A DNA stretch of 64,000 nucleotides, from contig NZ_JAAXPG010000013.1 in NCBI RefSeq assembly GCF_012396365.1, positions 62,001 through 126,000 on the forward strand. The letters run 5' to 3'. This DNA comes from Nocardiopsis alborubida (GTDB taxonomy: Bacteria; Actinomycetota; Actinomycetes; Streptosporangiales; Streptosporangiaceae). Below, one piece after another: positions 1-9,217 of the stretch. The notes below the pieces were generated by a model that was not told where the DNA came from, searched no databases, and was given only the letters and a program-made list of their open reading frames with translations. The first letter of the stretch is position 1; each line of letters opens with the position of its first letter. The position numbers and the translations under genes are program-made.

Positions 1-2031
1 ACCGGCGTGACCTGGGTGGACTTCGACCCCCGAACCGGGTCCGAGGGCTCGGTCACGCAGGACGTCTACGTCGGCGTCGCCGACCTGGACGATCCGGTCT
101 ACCGCAGCCAGGACGGCGGCCAGACCTGGGAGCCCGTTCCCGGCGCGCCCACGGGGCACCTGCCCGCGCACTCGGTCGTGGACCACGAGGGCGGCCAGCT
201 CTACATGGCCACCACCAGCACCCCCGGCCCCTACGACGGCGACTCCGGCGACGTGTGGCGCATGGACCTGGCGACGGGGGAGTGGACCAACATCAGCCCC
301 GTCCCCTCCGGCTCCGAGGACAACCACTTCGGCTACGGCGGCCTGACCATCGACCGGCAGGACCCGGACACGCTGATGGTCGCCACCCAGATCTCCTGGT
401 GGCCGGACATCCAGATCTACCGCAGCACCGACCGCGGCCAGACCTGGACCCAGGCGTGGGACTGGGGCGCCTACCCCGAGCGCACCGCGCGCTACGAGAT
501 GGACATCTCCGGAGCGCCCTGGCTGGACTTCGGCGGCACCGGGACGCCCCCGGAGACCCAGCCCAAACTCGGCTGGATGACGCAGGCGATGGCGATCGAC
601 CCGTTCGACTCCGACCGCTTCATGTACGGCACGGGCGCCACCATCTACGGCAGCGACAACCTCACCAACTGGGACGCGGGCACCACCTTCGACATCGGGG
701 TCCGGGCGCACGGCATCGAGGAGACGGCCGTCAACGACCTGATCAGCCCGCCCGAGGGCGCGCCGCTGCACTCGGCCCTGCTCGACGTCGGCGGCTTCAC
801 CCACCAGGACCTGGAGACCGTCCCCGAGCAGATGTACCAGCAGCCCTACTGGGGCCACGGGACCAGCCTGGACTTCGCCGAACTCCAGCCCGCGACCATC
901 GCACGGGTCGGCGGCAGCGACGCCGAGGCCGCCATCGGACTGTCCACCGACGGCGGCGACAGCTGGTGGGCCGGACAGGAGCCCGGCGGGGTGACCGGCG
1001 GCGGCACGGTCGCGGTGAGCGCGGACGGCTCGTCCGTCGTGTGGAGCCCCGACGGCACCGGCGTGCACGCCTCCACCACCCTGGGCTCGTCGTGGACCGC
1101 CTCCACCGGCGTTCCGGCGGGCGCCCGGGTGGAGGCCGACCGGGTGGACCCGGACGTGTTCTACGCCGTATCCGGCGGCACCTTCTACACCAGCACCGAC
1201 GGCGGGGCCACCTTCACGGCGGGCTTCGACGGGCTCCCGGCCGAGGGCAACATCCGCTTCGGCGCGGTGCCCGGTCACACCGGTGACGTGTGGGTGGCCG
1301 GAGGCACCGGGGACCACTACGGCATGTGGCGGAGCACGGACGCCGGGGCCACCTTCGAGCAGGTCGAGGCCGTGGACGAGGGCGACGCGGTCGGTTTCGG
1401 CGCGCCCGCGCCGGGCTCGGACTACCCGGCGGTGTACACCAGTTCCAGGATCGACGGCGTGCGCGGGATCTTCCGCTCCGACGACGCGGGCGAGAGCTGG
1501 GTGCGGATCAACGACGACCAGCACCAGTGGGCCTGGACGGGGGCGACCGTCACCGGCGACCCCAACGTCTACGGCCGGGTCTACATCGGTACCAACGGCC
1601 GGGGGATCGTCTACGGCGACCTGGCGGGCGGTGGCGGCGACCCCGAACCGACACCGGAGCCCTCGCCGGACCCCGAGCCCACCCCGGAGCCGTCCCCGGA
1701 CCCCGAGCCCGAACCCGGGGAGTGCGGGGTCGGGTACGAGATCACCAACACCTGGAGCGGCGGGTTCCAGGCCGGGGTGACGGTCACCAACAACGGTGAC
1801 GAGGCCCTGAAGGGCTGGGAGGTCGGCTGGGAGTTCACGGCCGGTGAGGAGGTCACGAGTCTGTGGAACGGCGCGCACACGCAGGACGGCGCGTCCGTGC
1901 GGGTCACCGACGCCGGGTGGAACGCCCGGATCGCTCCGGGGAGCTCGGTGACGGTCGGCTTCAACGGGATCGTGGACGGCGAGCCCGCGCGGCCGACCGG
2001 GCTCACCCTCAACGGGGAGGCCTGCGGCTGA
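1..2031 (+). CDS. GH74 xyloglucanase with C-terminal CBM2 (5' end outside window)
   Basis: Secreted endo-xyloglucanase, C-terminal 676 codons or so. The reading frame is already open at base 1, so the GTG at 7 is not the true start. The visible part has repeated BNR-type blades (STDGG, SDDAGES) and GH74 signatures such as GWMTQAMAIDPFDSDR, YGTGATIYG and IEETAVNDLISPP, near residues 185-250. The stretch GARVEADRVDP (about residues 373-383) probably holds the second catalytic Asp of the family; the first lies upstream of the window. A Pro/Glu/Asp linker (about 545-570) joins a cellulose-binding CBM2 of about 100 residues with terminal Cys pair and conserved Trp residues (NTWSGGF, GWEVGWEF). Signal peptide not visible. 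It would cut xyloglucan outside the cell. Family call is strong; the length of the missing N-terminus is not known. Confidence 0.93.
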   Translation, partial: TGVTWVDFDPRTGSEGSVTQDVYVGVADLDDPVYRSQDGGQTWEPVPGAPTGHLPAHSVVDHEGGQLYMATTSTPGPYDGDSGDVWRMDLATGEWTNISPVPSGSEDNHFGYGGLTIDRQDPDTLMVATQISWWPDIQIYRSTDRGQTWTQAWDWGAYPERTARYEMDISGAPWLDFGGTGTPPETQPKLGWMTQAMAIDPFDSDRFMYGTGATIYGSDNLTNWDAGTTFDIGVRAHGIEETAVNDLISPPEGAPLHSALLDVGGFTHQDLETVPEQMYQQPYWGHGTSLDFAELQPATIARVGGSDAEAAIGLSTDGGDSWWAGQEPGGVTGGGTVAVSADGSSVVWSPDGTGVHASTTLGSSWTASTGVPAGARVEADRVDPDVFYAVSGGTFYTSTDGGATFTAGFDGLPAEGNIRFGAVPGHTGDVWVAGGTGDHYGMWRSTDAGATFEQVEAVDEGDAVGFGAPAPGSDYPAVYTSSRIDGVRGIFRSDDAGESWVRINDDQHQWAWTGATVTGDPNVYGRVYIGTNGRGIVYGDLAGGGGDPEPTPEPSPDPEPTPEPSPDPEPEPGECGVGYEITNTWSGGFQAGVTVTNNGDEALKGWEVGWEFTAGEEVTSLWNGAHTQDGASVRVTDAGWNARIAPGSSVTVGFNGIVDGEPARPTGLTLNGEACG

Positions 2032-2046
2032 CGCCCTGACAGGGCG

Positions 2047-2078
2047 GGGCCGGGAGCCGCGGGAGCGGTTCCCGGCCC
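2047..2078. terminator. Hairpin after the GH74 gene
   Basis: Stem of 13 bp (2047-2059 with 2066-2078, one G-T pair) and a 6-base loop, just after the stop codon. No U-tract, as is common in high-GC actinobacteria. Confidence 0.7.
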
Positions 2079-2159
2079 TTCGCCGTGCCCGGACGTGGAC
2101 CGGCGGACGGGTCCCCCCGGGGCCGCAGCCGGAGCCGTCACGGAACCCCGGGCACACCC

Positions 2160-2200
2160 GCGCCCCCGGGGTTCCAGGAGGAGGGGAACCCCGGGGGCGC
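2160..2200. terminator. Perfect 16-bp inverted repeat between convergent genes
   Basis: Arms 2160-2175 and 2185-2200 are perfectly complementary with a 9-base loop. It lies between the convergent GH74 and permease genes, 20 bases beyond the permease stop, so it can end transcription from both sides. Confidence 0.8.
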
Positions 2201-2219
2201 GGGCGGTCCTGAGGCGGCG

Positions 2220-3134
2220 CTACCCCTTCACGGCGCCGATGATGACGCCCTTGGTGAAGTGCTTCTGGACCAGCGGGTAGACGAACGTGACCGGCACCAG
2301 GGCCACCACCACGATGGCCATCTGGATGGCCAGGTTGGGAGCCGAGGCGGTGCCGCCCTGCATCGCGTCGCCGATCACCGAACTCGAACTGAGCTGCTGG
2401 CCCTGTTGCACGTACTGGCGCAGCACCAGCTGGAGCGGCCACTTGGCGTTGTCGTTGATGTAGAGGATGGCGTTGAAGAAGGCGTTCCAGTAGCCCACCG
2501 CGTAGAACAGCCCCACGACCGCGGTGACCCCCTTGGACATGGGCAGGACCAGCCGGGTCATGATGGTCCACTCGCTCGCCCCGTCCACCCGGGCGCTGTC
2601 GCCGATCTCCTGGGGCAGGTTCATGAAGAACGCCCGCATCACCACCAGGTTGAACGCGTTCACCGCCGTCGGCAGGATCAGCGACCAGTAGCTGTCGATG
2701 AGGCCGACGTTGCTGACCAGCAGGTACAGCGGGATCATGCCGGGCGCGAACAGGAAGGTCAGCAGCACCGCGAACAGCAGCGGCCGGTGCCACAGCGACC
2801 CGGGCTGGGACAGCCCGTAGGCGGCCAGGACGGTCGCCACCAGGCTGACCAGTGTCCCCGCGGCCGTGACGCCCAGGCTGACCAGGACGGCCCGGGTCAC
2901 CACGCCGCCGCTGAACAGGTCGGCGTAGGCCTGGAAGGAGATCCCCTGCGGGACCAGCACCAGGCCGCCCGCGCTGTTCACCGCCGAGGCGGGGGACAGG
3001 CTGGTCAGGATCACGACGTAGAGCGGGAAGAGGATGATGACCGCGATGACGGCCAGGGTGGAGTTCTTCGCGGCGCGTGCGGGAAGGCTCGGGCGCTCCG
3101 CCCACACGGGGCGGTCCTTGAACAGTGTGCTCAT
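2220..3134 (-). CDS. Sugar ABC transporter permease, LplC/CUT1 type
   Basis: Inner-membrane permease of 304 residues for a carbohydrate importer. It has six hydrophobic segments and the EAA loop (about residues 195-215: SARVDGASEWTIMTRLVLP), which docks the ATPase. The ATG at 3134 overlaps the stop of the upstream permease by 4 bases, so translation is coupled; the long upstream extension of the open frame reads through that gene and is ignored. The ending KHFTKGVIIGAVKG is typical of LplC/YtcP-like permeases. No ATPase gene is present, so a shared MsiK-type ATPase elsewhere is likely (inference). Substrate probably a plant-derived oligosaccharide, judged from the GH74 and GH3 neighbours. Confidence 0.92.
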   Translation of the reverse strand: MSTLFKDRPVWAERPSLPARAAKNSTLAVIAVIILFPLYVVILTSLSPASAVNSAGGLVLVPQGISFQAYADLFSGGVVTRAVLVSLGVTAAGTLVSLVATVLAAYGLSQPGSLWHRPLLFAVLLTFLFAPGMIPLYLLVSNVGLIDSYWSLILPTAVNAFNLVVMRAFFMNLPQEIGDSARVDGASEWTIMTRLVLPMSKGVTAVVGLFYAVGYWNAFFNAILYINDNAKWPLQLVLRQYVQQGQQLSSSSVIGDAMQGGTASAPNLAIQMAIVVVALVPVTFVYPLVQKHFTKGVIIGAVKG

Positions 3135-4171
3135 GCTCGTCGGTAGATTCCCTGTTCGCCCATCTTGTGGGCCAGCTTGTTGGCCAGAACGATGAGGACC
3201 AGTCCGACGATGCCCTTGACCAGGCCCGCGACCGCCCCCGCGCTGAAGTTCCCCGTCACCAGGGTCTGGTGGTAGATGAAGGTGTCCAGCACTTCGGACA
3301 CGCCCGATCCGAACGCGTCGCGCTGGAGGTAGAACTGCTCGAACCCGACGTTGAGGATGTCGCCGATCTTGAGGATGAGCAGCAGGATGATCACCGGCCG
3401 CAGGCCCGGCAGGGTGATGTGCCACATCCGCCGCCAGCGCCCGGCGCCGTCCACGGCCGCGGACTCGTAGAGGTTCTGGTTCACGGCCGCCAGCGCCGCC
3501 AGGAAGATGATCGTGCCCCACCCGGCGTCCTTCCAGATCATCTGGGAGGTGACCACGAACAGGAACGCGTCCGGGTCGGTCATGACCTCCAGCGGCGCGT
3601 ACCCGTTCTGCCGCAGGAACTGCGAGAACAGCCCGGCGCCGCCCAGGATCTGCTGGAACAGGGTGACGACCAGGACCCACGAGAAGAAGTGCGGCATGTA
3701 CACGATGCTCTGGAGCACCATCCGCAGCCTGGGGCTGAGGACGCTGTCCAGCAGGATGGCCAGGGCGATCGGGATGGGGAAGAAGAACACCAGCTGGACG
3801 GCGGCGATGACCAGCGTGTTGCCCGCCGCGGTCCAGAAGCGGGGGTCGGTGAACAGCCGCTCGAAGTGCGCCAGCCCCACCCACGGGCTGCCCCACACCC
3901 CGTCCCAGGGGTTGTAGTCCTGGAAGGCGATGATGTTGCCCAGGGTCGGCGTGTAGTGGAACACCGCCAGCAGGCCGATCGCCGGGACCGTCATCAGCAG
4001 CAGCTGCCAGTCGCGGCGCAGCCTCGCCCCGAACGGGACCCGCCTGCGCCTCGGGGCCGCGGACCCGCCCCGGTGGTCCGGGACGGCCGGGGGCCGCCCC
4101 CGGCCCCCGCGCCCGCGGGACGCGGCGGCCGGGGAGGGCGGTCCGCCCTTGGTCATGGTCCGCTCAGTCAC
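3131..4171 (-). CDS. Sugar ABC transporter permease, LplB type
   Basis: Partner permease, 346 residues from the chosen GTG at 4171. That start has AGGAG seven bases upstream and overlaps the end of the binding-protein gene by 8 bases; an ATG at 4156 is the alternative. An Arg/Pro/Gly-rich N-terminal tail (about 50 residues) precedes six membrane segments. The EAA loop is seen at AAVDGAGRWRRMWHITLPGL. LplB-like features include YNPWDGVWGSPWVGL and the end NKLAHKMGEQGIYRR. Middle gene of a three-gene importer operon. Confidence 0.9.
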   Translation of the reverse strand: MTERTMTKGGPPSPAAASRGRGGRGRPPAVPDHRGGSAAPRRRRVPFGARLRRDWQLLLMTVPAIGLLAVFHYTPTLGNIIAFQDYNPWDGVWGSPWVGLAHFERLFTDPRFWTAAGNTLVIAAVQLVFFFPIPIALAILLDSVLSPRLRMVLQSIVYMPHFFSWVLVVTLFQQILGGAGLFSQFLRQNGYAPLEVMTDPDAFLFVVTSQMIWKDAGWGTIIFLAALAAVNQNLYESAAVDGAGRWRRMWHITLPGLRPVIILLLILKIGDILNVGFEQFYLQRDAFGSGVSEVLDTFIYHQTLVTGNFSAGAVAGLVKGIVGLVLIVLANKLAHKMGEQGIYRRA

Positions 4172-5822
4172 GGCCGTGCTCCTGGAGGACCCCCATGTAG
4201 AACTCGCGCCCCTCGTCACCGCCGTCGCGGCGCCAGTCCGCGACGACCTGGTCCAGCGCGCCGAGGTCCTCGCGGCCCCGGATGATGTCGTTGACCCTGT
4301 CGGTCAGCGGGGTCTCGGCCCCGGAGAAGCGCTCGGGGCGCTGGATGCGGATGCCCGCGAACGGGTCGTCCTCGGTGAACTGGGCGGCGTGGTTGTACCA
4401 GTCGCACTTCCACGGCACGAAGTCCGGGTACTGGCTCTCGGTGATCGCCTGGGGGCGCCCGCTGATGAAGTAGTAGCCGTCGTTGACCTCGGCGTTGCCG
4501 GTGTCGGTGAGCTGCGGGGCGCCGTCGTCGTTGAGCTCGTGGTGCACGCCCGCCTCGCCGTAGCGGTAGTCCATGTACTCCCGCGTCCCGAACGGCGCGG
4601 CGCAGTAGTTGATGATGCCCAGGATCTCCTCGACCTGCTCCGGTTCCATGCCCTTGCGCACGAACACGGACTGGGCCGAGGGGTCGCTGCGGTGCATCAC
4701 CGGGTCGGTGCCGCCGTTGCCGAAGACCGGCATCAGGTCCAGGCGGAAGTCGGGGTTGTCGCCGAGCATCTGCATGTACGCCTCGTGCCAGGCGCCGATG
4801 CCGTCCTGGTTGAAGAGGATCTGCCCGGAGTTGAGCAGCTCCTTGGAGTTGTCCCCCTGGGCGACGATGTCGGGGTGGACGAGCCCCGCGTCGAACAGCC
4901 TGCGCATGTACTCGACGCTGGCCCTCCACTCCTCGGTCTCGAACATGTGGGTGAGCTCGCCGCCCGAGTAGCGCCACTGCTTGGGCGCGCCGAAGATCTG
5001 GCGCATGCTGAGGTTGAAGTCGCCGAAGGCCCAGCGGTTGTTGTCCGGGTCGTTGACCTCCTCGCCGATCGCGAACAGGTCGTCGGGGCTGGTCGGGGCC
5101 TCCAGGCCGTACTCCTCCAGGAGGTCGCGCCGGTACAGGACCCAGTTGCCGAAGGGCTCGGCGGGCCAGGGCACCCCGTGCAGCTGCTGGTTGAAGACGT
5201 TCCAGCGCCAGGCGTCGCTGTCCAGGTTGGCCAGCAGGGGGTAGGCCTGCGCCGCGTCACCGGCCAGGTGCGGCGTCAGGTCCTCGAAGAGCTCGCCGAC
5301 GGCCCGGTTGAACTGCGGGATCAGGTTGATGACCCAGTCGGGGATCATCGTGATGTCGGCGACGTCGCGCCCGGCGATCACCGCGTTCATCTTGTCGATG
5401 ACCGAGTTGCCGTCCTGGAAGTTGAACTCCACCGTGGCGCCCAGGCGCCCGTTGACGTGCTCGAAGAAGGAGTTGTCGCCGAGGCCGGGCGGGATCGGTC
5501 CCCACAGCGGGGTCATCGCGGTGTACCGCCCGCCCCTGCCCGGGGCCTCGGGCACGGCCTGGATGAACTCCGTCGGGTAGGCGGTGAACCCGTCCGGGGC
5601 GCCGTGCTGTCCCGGGATGTCGGGGGTGACCCCCTGGAACGGGATGTGCGTGGGGATCAGGTCGTCCAGCGAGCTGGCGGAGGAGGCGGACCCTCCGCCG
5701 CTGGACGACTCCGAGCCGCAGCCGGAGAGCGTTCCGGCGGTGAGCGCCGCGGCGGTGGAGGCGCCCACCAGGCCGAGGAAGCGGCGTCGGCTGGGGATCG
5801 GGCGCAGGGGGGTGGTGCGCAT
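4164..5822 (-). CDS. Extracellular sugar-binding lipoprotein, LplA-like
   Basis: Substrate-binding protein of 552 residues for the following permeases. The N-terminus has a twin-arginine motif (SRRRFLGLVG) and a lipobox (LSGC, about residues 32-35), so it is probably Tat-exported and lipid-anchored. Ser/Gly-rich linker follows. The large size and motifs such as DVADITMIPDWVINLIPQF and NQDGIGAWHEAYMQ fit the large LplA/family 1 binding proteins linked to oligosaccharide or uronide import. AAGGA lies 8 bases before the ATG. First gene of the operon, divergent from GH3. Confidence 0.9.
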   Translation of the reverse strand: MRTTPLRPIPSRRRFLGLVGASTAAALTAGTLSGCGSESSSGGGSASSASSLDDLIPTHIPFQGVTPDIPGQHGAPDGFTAYPTEFIQAVPEAPGRGGRYTAMTPLWGPIPPGLGDNSFFEHVNGRLGATVEFNFQDGNSVIDKMNAVIAGRDVADITMIPDWVINLIPQFNRAVGELFEDLTPHLAGDAAQAYPLLANLDSDAWRWNVFNQQLHGVPWPAEPFGNWVLYRRDLLEEYGLEAPTSPDDLFAIGEEVNDPDNNRWAFGDFNLSMRQIFGAPKQWRYSGGELTHMFETEEWRASVEYMRRLFDAGLVHPDIVAQGDNSKELLNSGQILFNQDGIGAWHEAYMQMLGDNPDFRLDLMPVFGNGGTDPVMHRSDPSAQSVFVRKGMEPEQVEEILGIINYCAAPFGTREYMDYRYGEAGVHHELNDDGAPQLTDTGNAEVNDGYYFISGRPQAITESQYPDFVPWKCDWYNHAAQFTEDDPFAGIRIQRPERFSGAETPLTDRVNDIIRGREDLGALDQVVADWRRDGGDEGREFYMGVLQEHGRD

Positions 5823-5893
5823 AGCGTCGTTCCTTCGGTTGAGCAGGCCGGGGAGCCCAGGGGGGTAGGAAACGAAGGGCCATTTTGCTATGA

Positions 5894-5922
5894 ATTAGTT
5901 GGCCGTTTAGACAAACAAATTA
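5894..5922. promoter_or_regulatory. AT-rich dyad in the transporter/GH3 divergent promoter region
   Basis: AATTAGTT (5894-5901) and AACAAATT (5915-5922) form an inverted repeat, 7 of 8 matching, in an AT-rich island that stands out from its surroundings. On the minus strand TTGTCT and TAGCAA sit 18 bases apart across the same site, giving a candidate promoter for the binding-protein operon. Regulator unknown. Confidence 0.4.
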
Positions 5923-5957
5923 CTCCACTGTGATGTGGCACACAAGGTCCTCAGGTA

Positions 5958-5983
5958 TCGAAGTCGAAGCGGTTCGATTTCGA
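5958..5983. promoter_or_regulatory. 26-bp near-palindrome upstream of the GH3 gene
   Basis: Two 13-base halves match their reverse complement at 11 of 13 positions (TCGAAGTCGAAGC / GGTTCGATTTCGA). It lies 39 bases before the GH3 start and could be an operator or a leader stem. Confidence 0.4.
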
Positions 5984-6021
5984 AGGACAATACCCTCGCG
6001 CACGAGAGGCGAACACCCCCC

Positions 6022-8970
6022 ATGACCCTCCAGCCGCACCTGCCGCCGTACAGGGACCCCGCCCTGCCGTCCGAACGGCGCGTGGACGACCTGCTCGCCC
6101 GCCTCACGCTGGAGGAGCGGATCGGCCTGCTCCACCAGCACCAGGCGCCCGTCGAGCGCCTCGGCGTGGGCCCCTTCCGGACCGGGACCGAGGCCCTGCA
6201 CGGACTGGCCTGGCTCGGACCGGCCACCGTCTACCCGCAGGCCGTCGGCCTGGCCAGCACCTGGGACCCCGGCCTGCTCCGCCTGGTCGGCCGGGCCGCC
6301 GGCGACGAGGTGCTCGCCCGCAGGGGCGCGGGCGCGTCACCCAACGTCTGGGCTCCCGTGGTCAACCCGCTGCGCGACCCCCGCTGGGGCCGCAACGAGG
6401 AGGGCTACTCCGAGGACGCGTGGCTGACCGGGGTCCTGGCCGCCGCCTACGCCCGGGGGCTGGCCGGTGACGGCGACACGCTGCGGCTCGCGCCCACGCT
6501 CAAGCACTTCCTCGCCTACAACAACGAGGAGGGCCGCTGCGAGACCTCCAGCGACCTGCCGCCGAGGGTCCTGCACGAGTACGAGCTCCAGGCGTTCCTG
6601 CCAGCCCTGGCCGAGGGGGCGGCCGTGGCCGTCATGCCCTCCTACAACCTGGTCAACGGGCGGCCCGCGCACCTGAGCCCGCTGATCGGCGACGTGCTGC
6701 GCCCGGCCGCGCCCGACCGCCTGCTGGTGGTCAGCGACGCCTACGCGCCCGCCAACCTCGTGGAGACGCAGCACTTCCACCCCGACCTGCCCACCGCCTA
6801 CGCGCACGCGATCCGGGCCGGGCTCGACAGCTTCACCCAGGACGACGACCGCACCGAGGCCACCCTCGGACACGTGCGTGAGGCGCTGCGCCGGGGACTG
6901 CTCACCGAGGCCGACGTCGACCGCGCCGCGCGCAACGTGCTGTCGGTCCGGATCCGGCTGGGTGAGTTCGACCCCGTGATGGGCGGGGTCGACGGGATCG
7001 CCGGGGCGGGCGGAGACCTGCTGGCCGGGGACGGGCCGAACGGTGAGGCCGGGGACGCGGGAGCCTTCGACACCCCCGAGCACCGCGCGCTGGCCCGGGA
7101 GGCGGCCACCCGCTCGATCGTCCTGCTCCGCAACGAGGGCGCGCTGCTCCCGCTGCGCGACGTGCGCCGGGTCGCCGTCGTCGGCCAGCTCGGCGACACC
7201 GTGCTGGAGGACTGGTACAGCGGGACGCTGCCCTACGCCGTCACCGCGCGCGCCGGGATCGCCGAGCGGGTGGAGACGGTGTTCCGCGAGGGCGCGGACC
7301 GGATCCGGCTGAGCACGTTCGGACACGGGCTCGTCGTGGACCCCGGTGACGGGAGCCCCGCCCGCCTGGAGTTCCACGGCGTCTGCGGCGGGCACCGCGG
7401 CGCGGACACGGAAGCGCCGACCGGGGAGGACGCGGTCGAGGGCGCGGTCGAGGGCGCGGACTTCGACCTCCTGGACTGGGGCGGCGGCGCCTGCGCCCTG
7501 CGCTCGGTGCGGACGGGGAGGTACCTCGACGCGGGACCCGAGGGCGTCCTGGCCTTCACCGCCCCGGGGCCCGGTACCTGGGAGGTCACCCAGACCTTCC
7601 GCCTGGAGGAGTACAAGGGCCTGCACACCCTTGTCCACGTGCGCAGCGGCTGCGGCGTCACCTCGGATCCGCGCGACGGGAACCTGCGCCTGGCCGGAGC
7701 CGGGGAGGCGGAGGGCCTGTTCATCGTGGACGGGCTCGGCACGGGGGCCGAGGAGGCCGCGCGGGCGGCCTCCGCCGCCGACGTCGCGGTCGTCGTCCTG
7801 GGCGACCACCCCATGGTCAACGGGCGCGAGACCGAGGACCGCACCGACCTGGACCTGCCCGCCGCCCAGGAGCGGGTGCTGCGCGCCGTGCGCGCGGCCA
7901 ACCCCGCCACGGTCCTGGTGCTCAGCAGCGGCTGCCCGTTCGGGATCACCTGGGCCGACGAGCACGTCCCGGCCGTCCTGTGGTCGGCGCACGGCGGACA
8001 GGAGTACGGCCACGCGCTCGCCGACGTGCTCTTCGGCGACGCCGAGCCCTCGGGGCGGCTTCCGCAGACCTGGTACCGCTCCGCCGACGACCTGCCCGGG
8101 ATGCTCGACTACGACATCGTCGGCGCGCGCGGCACCTACCTGTACTTCGAGGGAGAGCCGCTCTACCCCTTCGGGCACGGCCTCGGCTACACGTCGGTGG
8201 AGTACGCGGCCCCGGTGGTCCGCGTGGACGGCGGCCGGGTCACCGTCACCGTCATGGTCGCCAACACGGGCACGCGGCCCGCCGACGAGGTGGTGCAGGT
8301 CTACACCCGCCAGCTGGCCTCGCGGGTGCGGACCCCGCTGCGCGCGCTGCGCGGGTTCGCCCGGGTGCGCGTGGAGCCGGGCCGCAGCGCGCTCGCCACG
8401 GTCTCCTTCGACGTGGACCGGCTCGCGCTGTGGGACACCACCCGCGACCGCTTCGTGGTGGAGGACGCGCCGCGCCAGGTGCTGGTCGGGCGCTCGGCGA
8501 CCGACATCCGCGCCACCGCGGCCCTGGACGTGCCGGGGGAGGCCATCCCGCCCCGCGACGCGCGCACGCCGTGGTCGGCCGCGGGCTACGACGACGCCCG
8601 GGGCACGTCCCTGTGCCCGCTCACCCCCGAGCGGGGCGACGCGGTGCGCTCCCGGGAGGGCGGCGCGTGGGCGGCCTTCCACGACGTGGACCTCGGCGAC
8701 GGGGTCACCGGGTGCCGCCTCACGGTGAACGCCGAGCACGCCTGCACGGTCCGGATCCGCCTGGACGACCCCGAGGACGGGCCGACCGCCGCGGTGGCCG
8801 ACGTCCCGGCGGGCAAGGACGGCTACGACTTCACCGGGGTCAGCGCGGCCTTCGAGGACGCGAGGGGGGCCGGGGGGATCCGCGACCTGTACCTGGTCTT
8901 CGACCGGCCGGGCACGGCGGTGGCCGACCTGGTCCTGACCGGAGGCGCTCCGTCTTCGGACGCGGGCTGA
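6022..8970 (+). CDS. GH3 beta-glycosidase (beta-glucosidase or beta-xylosidase), multidomain
   Basis: Family GH3 exo-glycosidase of 982 residues, no signal peptide, so probably cytoplasmic. The barrel domain holds LKHFLAYNNEEGR and the nucleophile Asp239 in VVSDAYAP (usual motif SDW). The sandwich domain is split by an insert (about residues 450-570) with GRYLD, typical of fascin/ricin-like beta-trefoil inserts in actinobacterial GH3. A conserved segment (NGRETEDRTDLDLP, YPFGHGLGYT) and a fibronectin-III-like domain follow, then a CBM6-like C-terminal domain (about 850-980). The ATG at 6022 is chosen because the 29 codons upstream cross the promoter dyads; its ribosome site is weak (GAGAGG, 12 bases away). 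Likely finishes hydrolysis of sugars imported by the divergent ABC system. Substrate cannot be told from sequence. Confidence 0.88.
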   Translation: MTLQPHLPPYRDPALPSERRVDDLLARLTLEERIGLLHQHQAPVERLGVGPFRTGTEALHGLAWLGPATVYPQAVGLASTWDPGLLRLVGRAAGDEVLARRGAGASPNVWAPVVNPLRDPRWGRNEEGYSEDAWLTGVLAAAYARGLAGDGDTLRLAPTLKHFLAYNNEEGRCETSSDLPPRVLHEYELQAFLPALAEGAAVAVMPSYNLVNGRPAHLSPLIGDVLRPAAPDRLLVVSDAYAPANLVETQHFHPDLPTAYAHAIRAGLDSFTQDDDRTEATLGHVREALRRGLLTEADVDRAARNVLSVRIRLGEFDPVMGGVDGIAGAGGDLLAGDGPNGEAGDAGAFDTPEHRALAREAATRSIVLLRNEGALLPLRDVRRVAVVGQLGDTVLEDWYSGTLPYAVTARAGIAERVETVFREGADRIRLSTFGHGLVVDPGDGSPARLEFHGVCGGHRGADTEAPTGEDAVEGAVEGADFDLLDWGGGACALRSVRTGRYLDAGPEGVLAFTAPGPGTWEVTQTFRLEEYKGLHTLVHVRSGCGVTSDPRDGNLRLAGAGEAEGLFIVDGLGTGAEEAARAASAADVAVVVLGDHPMVNGRETEDRTDLDLPAAQERVLRAVRAANPATVLVLSSGCPFGITWADEHVPAVLWSAHGGQEYGHALADVLFGDAEPSGRLPQTWYRSADDLPGMLDYDIVGARGTYLYFEGEPLYPFGHGLGYTSVEYAAPVVRVDGGRVTVTVMVANTGTRPADEVVQVYTRQLASRVRTPLRALRGFARVRVEPGRSALATVSFDVDRLALWDTTRDRFVVEDAPRQVLVGRSATDIRATAALDVPGEAIPPRDARTPWSAAGYDDARGTSLCPLTPERGDAVRSREGGAWAAFHDVDLGDGVTGCRLTVNAEHACTVRIRLDDPEDGPTAAVADVPAGKDGYDFTGVSAAFEDARGAGGIRDLYLVFDRPGTAVADLVLTGGAPSSDAG

Positions 8971-9090
8971 CCGGCACCGGCCCGGAGCAGGCCTGGGGGA
9001 TACCCGGGCGCGGGCTGACCGGCACCGGCCCGGAGGCGGCCTGGGGGATACCCGGGCGCGGGCTGACCGGCACCGGCCCGGAGGCGGCCC
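8961..9090. repeat. 48-bp tandem repeat, about 2.7 copies, spanning the GH3 stop codon
   Basis: Units start at 8961, 9009 and 9057 and are nearly identical (one CAG/GCG-type difference). The first unit contains the GH3 stop codon, so the array begins inside the gene and runs into the spacer. 48 is a multiple of three, and the unit stays open in another frame on both strands. Confidence 0.9.
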
Positions 9091-9113
9091 GCCCGAACAC
9101 TCGGGCGGGCCGC
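9084..9113. terminator. Perfect 13-bp hairpin between GH3 and the serine hydrolase gene
   Basis: Arms 9084-9096 and 9101-9113, loop ACAC. It begins inside the last 48-bp repeat unit and lies between convergent genes. Confidence 0.8.
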
Positions 9114-9217
9114 ACCGGCCGCCGGGGTTCCAGCGGCGGTCGCGTCACCCGGGGCCAGGGGGCGTGCGCTTCCGGGCCCGTGAGGACCAGGCGCCGCGGG
9201 ACCCGGGGGGAGGAGGA

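Noticed and set aside
5931-5944. CRP-like site near the GH3 promoter (TGTGATGTGGCACA)
   Set aside because: The half-sites are 14 rather than 16 bases overall, and one half does not match.
6337-8739. 800-codon minus-strand frame opposite the GH3 gene
   Set aside because: Antisense shadow; the plus strand encodes a complete, motif-bearing GH3.
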